Assembly (NCBI GenBank): GCA_902795975.1
Contig: CADBNE010000012.1
Coordinates: 1-14,025, forward strand
Length of the DNA stretch: 14,025 nucleotides
DNA from: an uncultured Erysipelotrichaceae bacterium
GTDB taxonomy: Bacteria; Bacillota_I; Bacilli_A; RF39; UBA660
Direction: 5' to 3'
Shown here: positions 6,831 through 13,054 of the stretch, one piece after another
How the letters are laid out: the number at the start of each line of letters is the position of its first letter
Position numbering within the stretch: position 1 is the first letter of the stretch
The notes under the pieces: model-generated
The model's database searches: none
Seen by the model: only the letters and a program-made list of their open reading frames with translations
Told to the model about the DNA's origin: nothing
Translations under genes and position numbers: made by a program

Positions 6831-8003
6831 ATGGAAATAACTGATATAAGAAAAATAGATTTAATATGTTATTTTGTATTTAGTGGTGGATTAGTAGAAA
6901 ATGATTATAATAGTGTTTATCCTCATACAGTTAAGTTTGTTTTTTCTAAAAAGGATATAGAATACTTAGAATATTTAGCAAAAAACAATAGATCAGAATT
7001 TTATCCATTTTATTTACAAAATGATTCTATTGATAAAATTATAAATATACTAAATAATAATTTATTTGAATATAATAATAAAAGGGATGAACAAATATAT
7101 TATATATATGTAGATGATATTATTAAGTTTACAGATTTATTATATGAATTATATGTTTCAATAAAGAAAGAAGTAGATGATTATTCTAGCTTTTCATATA
7201 AATATTTAGATGCTGTGTGGCTTAGAATGTCTCCTAATGAATATAGTGATATTTATAAATTTTTAAGAAAACAAATAGAGTTTAGTAAAAGTAATTATTT
7301 TGAACCTACAAATTATTTTTCACCAGATTATTATAAGCCAAAATATTTATGTGATTTTTTAGATTATGAAGTTAAATATAATATAATAGTTACTTCTCCT
7401 TGGTATGAAACAAATAGAAAAGTAGAATTATATATTGAAAGAAATAAGGATAAAAAAGTATATCTTCCACATATATATTTTGATGTAATAGATGAAGATA
7501 ATAAGAAAGTATGTTATTTATATGCTATACAAAATCCTAAAGGAAACATATATAATGATGAGATAGTTGAAAATTCTTTAACAAGTGTTAAAAGAGTATA
7601 TAGAAATAAATATGTTAATTATAAATTTATTTTATCTCTTAAGTTTTTTATTAAATTATTGGAATTAAATGGTATATATGATATTAAAGTTCCATTGTTA
7701 CAATTACTTAATTATGATTATCATATAAGTATGAGTGAAGACTATAAACATAATTTAGAAACTTTAAATAAAAAAATAGAAGAGGGTAAAATTACTGAAT
7801 ATGATCAAGTATATATACAAGTTAAAGATGTATATGATAAAGTAGCTGATAAAGAAGATATAATAAGTAAGAATAAAACCGAAAGATTAGTTCACACATT
7901 TTATGTATTGAATGAAATATATAATAATATTGAAATATTAAGTGATCCATTTATAGAAGATGATAACTTAATAGTTAAAGTAAAAAAAATTACAAGAAAA
8001 TAA
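6831..8003 (+). CDS. Unrecognised 390-residue cytoplasmic protein
   Basis: I do not recognise this protein. It is rich in Tyr, Asn, Asp, Lys and Ile, has no predicted membrane helix, signal or Cys motif, and appears cytoplasmic. The N-terminal part (about 1-65) reads like a compact alpha/beta segment (HTVKFVFSKKDIEYLEYL). A central region around residues 215-250 shows strands (VYLPHIYFDVIDEDNKKVCYLYAIQNP), and the last 100 residues are Lys/Glu-rich and helical. The start is secure: ATG 5 bases after GAGGGGA. It is monocistronic, with its own promoter. Its stop codon lies in the loop of the shared terminator with lexA. Base composition matches its neighbours, so nothing in the sequence marks it as foreign. 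Confidence 0.8.
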   Translation: MEITDIRKIDLICYFVFSGGLVENDYNSVYPHTVKFVFSKKDIEYLEYLAKNNRSEFYPFYLQNDSIDKIINILNNNLFEYNNKRDEQIYYIYVDDIIKFTDLLYELYVSIKKEVDDYSSFSYKYLDAVWLRMSPNEYSDIYKFLRKQIEFSKSNYFEPTNYFSPDYYKPKYLCDFLDYEVKYNIIVTSPWYETNRKVELYIERNKDKKVYLPHIYFDVIDEDNKKVCYLYAIQNPKGNIYNDEIVENSLTSVKRVYRNKYVNYKFILSLKFFIKLLELNGIYDIKVPLLQLLNYDYHISMSEDYKHNLETLNKKIEEGKITEYDQVYIQVKDVYDKVADKEDIISKNKTERLVHTFYVLNEIYNNIEILSDPFIEDDNLIVKVKKITRK

Positions 8004-8016
8004 TCTTGTAATTTTT
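7985..8016. terminator. Bidirectional terminator between converging genes
   Basis: A perfect stem of at least 12 bp pairs AAAATTACAAGA (7986-7997) with TCTTGTAATTTT (8004-8015) around a 6-base loop. T8012-8016 gives a U tract for the plus-strand gene, and A7982-7989 gives one for lexA. The plus-strand stop codon (8001-8003) is in the loop, and the lexA stop (8015-8017) overlaps the stem. Confidence 0.88.
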
Positions 8017-8632
8017 ATATTTTTCTATATAGTCCTATAGCTTTACCTAATATAAATACATTATTTAATATAATAGGTTCCATTGTACTATTTTCAGGTT
8101 GTAATCTAAAATGATCTGTTTCTTTATAAAATGTTTTAAGTGTTACTTCATTATCTTCTGTCATAGCAACTACTATTTCTCCATTACGAGCAGTATTAGC
8201 TCTTTCAACTATAACTATATCTCCATCTAATATTCCAGCTTCAATCATTGATTCACCATCTACAAGAAGTGTAAATACTTCTTTTTTTCTTGGTACTAAT
8301 TGAGCAGGCAATGAGAAATATTCATCTGGATTCTCTATTGCTTCAATAGGCGATCCAGCTGTAATTTTACCTAGTAATGGTACATCTATAACACTATCAG
8401 TAGATTTACTATATTCATTATCTACCATTAATTCAATTGTTCTATTCTTATTAGAACCTTTTTTTATATAACCTTTATCTGCTAATCTATCTAAATGTGT
8501 TTGAACAGTAGCAGGTGATGATACATTTAATTCAGTAGCAATTTCTCTTACTGTTGGTGGATATCCATGTGATACTATATATTCTTTAATATATTTTAGT
8601 GTATCTTCTTGTCTTTTTGTTAGTTTTTCCAT
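8015..8632 (-). CDS. lexA: SOS transcriptional repressor LexA
   Basis: LexA represses DNA-damage genes and cleaves itself when stimulated by RecA filaments. The 205-residue protein has the usual length and layout: a winged helix-turn-helix domain (recognition region about residues 27-56, TVREIATELNVSSPATVQTHL), a linker, and the S24 peptidase domain. The self-cleavage site is A92-G93 (ITAGSP). The catalytic dyad is S128 (DGESMIEAG) and K166 (VTLKTFY). Every residue needed for autocleavage is present. The start is fixed by AGGAGG 4 bases upstream. Expression is probably autoregulated through the operator overlapping its promoter. It diverges from tkt and converges on the hypothetical gene at 6831-8003. 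Confidence 0.97.
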   Translation of the reverse strand: MEKLTKRQEDTLKYIKEYIVSHGYPPTVREIATELNVSSPATVQTHLDRLADKGYIKKGSNKNRTIELMVDNEYSKSTDSVIDVPLLGKITAGSPIEAIENPDEYFSLPAQLVPRKKEVFTLLVDGESMIEAGILDGDIVIVERANTARNGEIVVAMTEDNEVTLKTFYKETDHFRLQPENSTMEPIILNNVFILGKAIGLYRKI

Positions 8633-8636
8633 AAAT

Positions 8637-8642
8637 CCTCCT
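8637..8642 (-). promoter_or_regulatory. Ribosome-binding site of lexA
   Basis: On the minus strand AGGAGG stands 4 bases before the ATG (8632-8630). It is a full-strength signal and sets the start. Confidence 0.85.
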
Positions 8643-8652
8643 TACTAATTTA

Positions 8653-8681
8653 ATAATATCATAACAAGGTATTGTTGTCAA
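8653..8681 (-). promoter_or_regulatory. lexA promoter
   Basis: Read on the minus strand, a perfect -35 TTGACA (8681-8676), a 17-bp spacer and -10 TATTAT (8658-8653) form the strongest promoter match in the window. The predicted leader is about 14 bases. The -35 shares its first three bases with the SOS box at 8679-8692. Confidence 0.85.
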
Positions 8682-8692
8682 ACATTTGTTTG
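8679..8692. promoter_or_regulatory. Putative LexA operator (SOS box)
   Basis: CAAACATTTGTTTG is an inverted repeat with CAAAC/GTTTG arms and a 4-base centre. That is the geometry of the Bacillus-type SOS box CGAAC-N4-GTTCG, and it matches the published consensus CGAACRNRYGTTYG at 12 of 14 positions. It overlaps the -35 of lexA, so binding would block that promoter. It also ends one base before the weak -35 region of tkt. Confidence 0.8.
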
Positions 8693-8712
8693 TTTAAAAT
8701 AATATATATGGG

Positions 8713-8721
8713 TGGTATAAT
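8713..8721 (+). promoter_or_regulatory. Extended -10 promoter of tkt
   Basis: TGG-TATAAT gives a perfect -10 (8716-8721) with the extended TGn element. The hexamer 17 bp upstream (TTTAAA, 8693-8698) is a weak -35. The GAGGG Shine-Dalgarno follows at 8734-8738. The SOS box abuts the upstream edge of this promoter. Confidence 0.7.
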
Positions 8722-8743
8722 ATTTAAAGAATAGAGGGATAGT

Positions 8744-10729
8744 ATGAATGATTCAGTTATTATTTCTAATATAAAATCTTTAGCGCTTGATATGATTACT
8801 AGTGCAGGTTCTGGACATCCTGGAATAGTATTATCTAGTGCTCCTATATTATATACATTATATAAAAATCATATAAATGTTAATCCAATTGATCCAAATT
8901 GGTTTAATAGAGATAGATTTGTTATGTCAGCAGGACATGGTTCAGCACTCTTATATTCAACATTGTTTATGTCAGGATTTAATATTTCATTAGATGATTT
9001 AAAACAATTTAGACATATTTCAAGTATTACTCCTGGTCATCCTGAAGTTAATGTTACTCCAGGAGTTGATTGTTCTACAGGACCATTGGGACAAGGAATT
9101 GCTATGGCAATAGGAATGGCTTTAGGAGAAAAAATATTAAAAGAAAGATATAGAATAAATAATAATGAGAGTTTAATTGATTATAATGTATATTCATTAG
9201 TAGGTGATGGAGATTTAATGGAAGGTATTTCTTATGAAGCAGTATCACTTGCTGGTACTTTGAATTTAGATAATATAATAGTTTTATATGATTCTAATAA
9301 TACTTCTTTAGATGGAGATACTACTAAATCATTTACTGAAAATGTTAGATTAAGATTTGAAGCATTAGGCTGGGTTACTTTCCTTGTAAAAGATGGAAAT
9401 AATATTAATGATATTAATAAGGCAATTACTAAGGCTAAAGAAAGTAGTCATCCTGTATTAATAGAAGTTAAAACTAAAATAGGTGATGGTTCACTTTTAG
9501 AGGGTACTAATAAAGCTCATGGTGGAGTATTAAGTAAAGAAGATTTAGAACAACTAAAAAATAAATTAGGGGTTCCAAATGAACCATTTTATTATAATGA
9601 AGAATGCTTGAACAATATGAGAACTTATATTGGCGATAGAGTAAATGATAAATATTATAAATCTAATAATCAATATAAAGATTATAATAATATGGATATA
9701 GAAAATAATAAAGAATTATCAAAATATGTATTCAATAATGAGTTTAATTATAATTTATTAGATAAAAAATTTAATATTGATGATAAAAAGGTTGAAGCAA
9801 CAAGAGATAGTAATATATTATTTATGGATTATTTATCAAAAAATATTAAAACATTTATTGGTGGAAGTGCTGATGTAGGTAGTACAACTAAAACATTACT
9901 TACAGATATGAAAGATATTAATTCTAAAGATTTTAATGGTAATAATATATGGTATGGTGTTAGAGAGCATGCTATGGGTGCTATAAGTAATGGTTTAGCG
10001 CTCGTTAATCTTAAACCATATTGTTCTACTTTTCTAAGCTTTTCTGATTATTTAAAGCCAGCTATGAGAATGAGTGCTATGATGTCTTTACCTGTTACTT
10101 ATATATATAGTCATGATTCTATTAATATTGGACAAGATGGACCAACACATCAACCAGTAGAACAAATGGCTATGATAAGATCAATACCTAATATGAAATT
10201 ATATAGACCAGCTGATTCTAAAGAATTACAAGGTTGTTGGAATGCAATATTAAATTCTAATCATAATCCTAGTACATTAGTATTAAGTAGAGTAGAGTCT
10301 ATGGGACATGATAATACTAGTATTATAGGTAGTACTAAAGGTGGATATACATATTTTAAAATGAATAATGATATTGAATATGTAATAGTTGCTACAGGAT
10401 ATGAATTATCATATGCTAGAAATATAGGTGTAGAATTACTTAAAAATGGATATACTAAATTTAGTATTGTAAGTATGCCTTGTATTGAATTATATTTAGA
10501 ACAAGATAATGAATATAAAGAAAGAGTTATACCAAGTAGTGCTAAAGTAATTGTTATTGAAGCTGGTAGTATGTTTGGATGGAATAGAATATCTAATAAT
10601 AATATAAAATATATAACTATAGATAATTTTGGATATAGTGGTACTAAAGATGAAGTTTTAGATAAAATGAATTTCAGTTATAAAAATGTAAGAGATAGAG
10701 TATTTGAAATAATAAGTAGTAATAATTAA
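8744..10729 (+). CDS. tkt: Transketolase
   Basis: Transketolase moves two-carbon units between sugar phosphates in the pentose phosphate pathway using thiamine diphosphate. The 661-residue protein is full length. Visible residues are H25 (GSGHPG), H65 (AGHGS) and H99 (TPGHP). The diphosphate/metal motif runs from GDGD (154-157) to N185. GGSAD marks the second domain, and the catalytic cofactor-activating E408 lies in VREHAMG. H457 (SHDSINIG) and H469 (DGPTHQP) complete the active site. The stretch between domains (about 290-350) is unusually rich in Asn, Tyr and Lys, matching local composition. The start is set by GAGGG 5 bases upstream. It diverges from lexA and is followed by yneF, as in a reduced Bacillus arrangement. 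Confidence 0.97.
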   Translation: MNDSVIISNIKSLALDMITSAGSGHPGIVLSSAPILYTLYKNHINVNPIDPNWFNRDRFVMSAGHGSALLYSTLFMSGFNISLDDLKQFRHISSITPGHPEVNVTPGVDCSTGPLGQGIAMAIGMALGEKILKERYRINNNESLIDYNVYSLVGDGDLMEGISYEAVSLAGTLNLDNIIVLYDSNNTSLDGDTTKSFTENVRLRFEALGWVTFLVKDGNNINDINKAITKAKESSHPVLIEVKTKIGDGSLLEGTNKAHGGVLSKEDLEQLKNKLGVPNEPFYYNEECLNNMRTYIGDRVNDKYYKSNNQYKDYNNMDIENNKELSKYVFNNEFNYNLLDKKFNIDDKKVEATRDSNILFMDYLSKNIKTFIGGSADVGSTTKTLLTDMKDINSKDFNGNNIWYGVREHAMGAISNGLALVNLKPYCSTFLSFSDYLKPAMRMSAMMSLPVTYIYSHDSINIGQDGPTHQPVEQMAMIRSIPNMKLYRPADSKELQGCWNAILNSNHNPSTLVLSRVESMGHDNTSIIGSTKGGYTYFKMNNDIEYVIVATGYELSYARNIGVELLKNGYTKFSIVSMPCIELYLEQDNEYKERVIPSSAKVIVIEAGSMFGWNRISNNNIKYITIDNFGYSGTKDEVLDKMNFSYKNVRDRVFEIISSNN

Positions 10730-10730
10730 A

Positions 10731-10778
10731 AAATAATGACATATAATGTAGTATATCTTGTATTTTTAGTCATTATTT
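10731..10778. repeat. 10-bp inverted repeat after tkt with inner hairpin
   Basis: AAATAATGAC (10731-10740) and GTCATTATTT (10769-10778) are perfect complements 28 bases apart. Within the loop, ATATA (10741-10745) pairs with TATAT (10752-10756), stacked directly on the outer arm. No T run follows on the plus strand, so it is not a canonical tkt terminator, though it could help stop or protect the transcript. The possible yneF promoter overlaps it. Confidence 0.5.
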
Positions 10779-10786
10779 AGTAAAAT
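10758..10786 (+). promoter_or_regulatory. Possible promoter of yneF
   Basis: TTGTAT (10758-10763), a 17-bp spacer and TAAAAT (10781-10786) form a modest sigma-A-type promoter 21 bases before the yneF ATG. Its -35 matches only half of the consensus, so this is tentative. GGAGGG at 10796-10801 is the ribosome-binding site. Confidence 0.4.
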
Positions 10787-10807
10787 AATTTCTATGGAGG
10801 GATAATA

Positions 10808-11026
10808 ATGCCATTATTAATAGATTTATTACAAGTACTTGTAGGAGTAATAATTGGAGGAGTTGCTGGTTTCTTTATCGCACGTAATTATATGAAAAAG
10901 GAAATAAAGAAGAATCCTCCGATAAATGAACAAATGATTAAGGCAATGATGACACAAATGGGTAGAACACCAAGTCAAAAACAAGTAAATCAAATGATGA
11001 AACAAATGACTAAATATATGGATTAG
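10808..11026 (+). CDS. yneF: YneF/UPF0154 family small membrane protein
   Basis: The 72-residue protein has one N-terminal membrane helix (about residues 4-25, [20 protein letters not shown]). A basic segment ([13 protein letters not shown]) and a Met/Gln-rich cytoplasmic helix with [14 protein letters not shown] follow, the hallmark of the UPF0154 family. Length is as expected. The family has no established function. In Bacillus, yneF lies just downstream of tkt, and the same order here supports the call. GGAGGG stands 6 bases before the ATG. The gene's last codons form the 5' arm of its own terminator. Confidence 0.92.
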   Translation: MPLLIDLLQVLVGVIIGGVAGFFIARNYMKKEIKKNPPINEQMIKAMMTQMGRTPSQKQVNQMMKQMTKYMD

Positions 11027-11037
11027 TCATTTTTTTT
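11004..11037 (+). terminator. Rho-independent terminator overlapping the yneF stop, just before murF
   Basis: ATGACTAA (11006-11013) pairs with TTAGTCAT (11023-11030) around a 9-base loop, followed by seven T (11031-11037); two more A-T pairs can extend the stem. The 5' arm is inside yneF and the stop codon (11024-11026) is in the 3' arm. It ends 12 bases before the murF start with no promoter between, so murF may depend on read-through. Confidence 0.85.
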
Positions 11038-11040
11038 CGG

Positions 11041-11045
11041 GGTGA
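11041..11045 (+). promoter_or_regulatory. Ribosome-binding site deciding the murF TTG start
   Basis: GGTGA, preceded by GG, pairs with the CACC end of the 16S anti-Shine-Dalgarno. It sits 4 bases before TTG 11050. The same signal and spacing occur before three other genes in the window, supporting the non-ATG start. Confidence 0.75.
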
Positions 11046-11049
11046 TATT

Positions 11050-12246
11050 TTGCTTTTATCTGATATTTTAAATTTATTAGATATTAAAGATAAGATAGAT
11101 GATTTTAAAATTAATAAAGTAAGAATAGATAGTAGATTAATAAATAATAATGATGTTTTTATAACTATAAATAGTGGATATAAATATATTGATGATGCTA
11201 TAAATAGAGGTTGTAAAGTGGTTATTACTGATATCAATTATGTAAATGATAAAGTATATATAATTAAAGTTATAGATACAATTAAAGTATTAGGTATAAT
11301 AGCTAAATATATACGTAGTAATTATAATGGAATTATAATAGGAATTACAGGTAGTAATGGTAAAACAACTACTAAAGAATTACTTACATATATATTATCT
11401 ACTAAGTATAAAGTATTAAGTACTAAGGGAAGTTTAAATAATCATATAGGAGTACCTAGTACTTTATTAGAACTTGATAATAGTTATAAGTATGTAGTAT
11501 TAGAATTAGGTAGTAATCACTTAGGAGAGATAAAATACCTTAGTGATATAGCTAAACCAAATATATCTATTATTACTAATATAGGTTATTCTCATATAGG
11601 TAATTTTAAAAATATAAATAATACTTTAAAGGAAAAATTAAGTATAGGCGGTTTATTATTTTTAAATGGAGAAGATAAATTATTAAATAAGCAAGAAGGA
11701 ATAAAAGTATATTTAAATAATTATAATTATTTATGTAATATTAAACATTTTACTATGAATTATTATTTAGTATTTAGAGTATGTGAATATTTAAATATAA
11801 ATATAGAAGAAGTATATAAAATAGTTAGTAATTATAATATAGATAATTCTAGAATGAGTATTACAAAGTATAATAATATTACATTGATAGATGATACTTA
11901 TAATGCATCATATGAATCAGTTATTAGTGGAATAGATAGTTTAGATAAATATAATAAAAAATTAATAATATTAGGTGATATGTTAGAATTAGGTAATATG
12001 AAAAATAGTATATATAAAAAATTAAATAAATATATAAATAATAAAAATAATATATTTTTAATAGGATTAGGTAATTATAGTAAAATGTTAGATTGTGATA
12101 TATATTTCAAAAGTATAGATAATTTAAATAAATATATAAGTAATATAGATTATAATAATTATGATGTTATATATGTTAAAGGTGCTCATAGAATGAATTT
12201 GTATAGTACTATTAATATATTAAAAAATATTTTACAAAAAATATAA
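11050..12246 (+). CDS. murF: UDP-N-acetylmuramoyl-tripeptide--D-alanyl-D-alanine ligase MurF (compact form)
   Basis: MurF adds D-Ala-D-Ala to the UDP-muramoyl tripeptide in the last cytoplasmic step of peptidoglycan precursor synthesis, using ATP. Visible are the N-terminal substrate domain with VRIDSRLI, the P-loop GITGSNGKTT (98-107), SLNNHIGVPSTLLEL, LELGSNHLGEI, NIGYSHIGNF, KEKLSIGG, NGED (206-209), DDTYNA (281-286), GDMLELG (309-315) and VKGAHRM near the end. At 398 residues it is shorter than the usual 440-460. The loss maps to the central domain: only about 24 residues separate NGED from HFTMN, the likely counterpart of HNVxN. The gene starts with TTG. Its presence shows that the organism makes, or recently made, a cell wall. 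Confidence 0.93.
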   Translation: MLLSDILNLLDIKDKIDDFKINKVRIDSRLINNNDVFITINSGYKYIDDAINRGCKVVITDINYVNDKVYIIKVIDTIKVLGIIAKYIRSNYNGIIIGITGSNGKTTTKELLTYILSTKYKVLSTKGSLNNHIGVPSTLLELDNSYKYVVLELGSNHLGEIKYLSDIAKPNISIITNIGYSHIGNFKNINNTLKEKLSIGGLLFLNGEDKLLNKQEGIKVYLNNYNYLCNIKHFTMNYYLVFRVCEYLNINIEEVYKIVSNYNIDNSRMSITKYNNITLIDDTYNASYESVISGIDSLDKYNKKLIILGDMLELGNMKNSIYKKLNKYINNKNNIFLIGLGNYSKMLDCDIYFKSIDNLNKYISNIDYNNYDVIYVKGAHRMNLYSTINILKNILQKI

Positions 12247-12265
12247 AATGTTATATTATATATTT

Positions 12266-12270
12266 GGTGA
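12266..12270 (+). promoter_or_regulatory. Ribosome-binding site favouring the GTG start at 12275
   Basis: GGTGA lies 4 bases before GTG 12275, the same arrangement as for murF. The upstream in-frame ATG at 12248 has only AT-rich sequence before it and no Shine-Dalgarno. Confidence 0.65.
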
Positions 12271-12274
12271 TTTT

Positions 12275-12991
12275 GTGAGTAAGTATTTTTATCATGGTAC
12301 AGATTTAGACAATTTAATTAGTATATTACAAACAAAAGAAATAAAATGTAGAAGATTAATAAAGGAACAAAATATAAAAACAAGTAGAAAATTATATAAT
12401 ACTACATATGGATATAATGGATTAGATTATATTAGTATTTGTAAACCAAATATATATTCTTGTAAATGTAATAGTGCATTTAAAATATTTATAAAAGACG
12501 GATTTTGTGCAATTATAGATGATGATGTAGATGCTATTAAAGTAATTGATTGTAAGAATGATGAAGAAAAAGAAAAGTATTCTGAAGAATATAAGAATTT
12601 CTTATTAGATGTTAATAATTCAAATATAAGATTTAGTGATTTAAAAGATGAATGGCAAGTAAAAACATGTATATCTATTGATAAGATAGTAGGTATAGCT
12701 ATACCTTTTAAAAGAATAAATAATCAATATGTATATGATCCTAGAAAGGTAAAAAAATTGATAGAATTAGCACTAGAAAATAATTTATTAATAATAGATA
12801 GTTCAGATGATTATTTTAATACAGATAGTGATAAAAACATTATAATGGATAATGAAGCAATAGATAATCATGCTGTTAGAAATAGTGTTATTCATAAAGT
12901 TATTGAAAGAGCTAATGTAGAGCCTACTTGTACTGAAAATGTTATAGAACATGTAAAAAAGAAGATTTTATCTTGGAGAAAAACAAGATAA
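12275..12991 (+). CDS. Unrecognised protein, possibly ADP-ribosyltransferase-like
   Basis: I cannot assign a family. From GTG 12275 the product has 238 residues; ATG 12248 would add nine. The N-terminus YFYHGTDLDNLISILQTKEIK (residues 4-24) resembles the HGT/first-strand-plus-helix element of PARP, DarT and related ADP-ribosyltransferase folds. A strand GLDYISICK (49-57) and an acidic residue before a strand, E126 in KDEWQVKTC followed by KIVGIAIPF, would fit an H-Y-E-like order. This is pattern matching only. The protein is cytoplasmic and fairly Cys-rich (SCKC at 62-65). It follows murF by 28 bases and ends in an overlapping terminator. No antitoxin-like neighbour is visible. A catalytic role remains unproven. 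Confidence 0.65.
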   Translation: MSKYFYHGTDLDNLISILQTKEIKCRRLIKEQNIKTSRKLYNTTYGYNGLDYISICKPNIYSCKCNSAFKIFIKDGFCAIIDDDVDAIKVIDCKNDEEKEKYSEEYKNFLLDVNNSNIRFSDLKDEWQVKTCISIDKIVGIAIPFKRINNQYVYDPRKVKKLIELALENNLLIIDSSDDYFNTDSDKNIIMDNEAIDNHAVRNSVIHKVIERANVEPTCTENVIEHVKKKILSWRKTR

Positions 12992-12997
12992 TTTTTT
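12968..12997 (+). terminator. Rho-independent terminator overlapping the stop of the 12275-12991 gene
   Basis: TTATCTTG (12968-12975) pairs with CAAGATAA (12984-12991) around an 8-base loop and is followed by six T (12992-12997). The stop codon is the last three bases of the 3' arm. It isolates this gene and murF from tgt. Confidence 0.85.
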
Positions 12998-13002
12998 AAA
13001 TA

Positions 13003-13031
13003 TAGAAATTATATTAAATATATAGTATAAT
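13003..13031 (+). promoter_or_regulatory. Promoter of tgt
   Basis: TAGAAA (13003-13008), a 17-bp spacer and a perfect TATAAT (13026-13031) form a sigma-A-type promoter. The leader would be about 16 bases. A ribosome-binding signal GGATGTGA (13043-13050) ends 4 bases before the ATG. Confidence 0.7.
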
Positions 13032-13054
13032 TTATACGTTATGGATGTGATTAA

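Noticed and set aside
11010..11237. Minus-strand frame across the yneF-murF junction
   Set aside because: It would run through the yneF terminator and the start of murF; hydrophobic composition simply mirrors AT-rich codons.
12248..12250. ATG 12248 as start of the gene after murF
   Set aside because: No Shine-Dalgarno lies before it, while GTG 12275 has GGTGA at the spacing used by neighbouring genes. It remains possible by coupling to the murF stop.
12992..13054. preQ1 riboswitch before tgt
   Set aside because: The predicted leader is about 16 bases, too short, and the rest of the interval is terminator and promoter.
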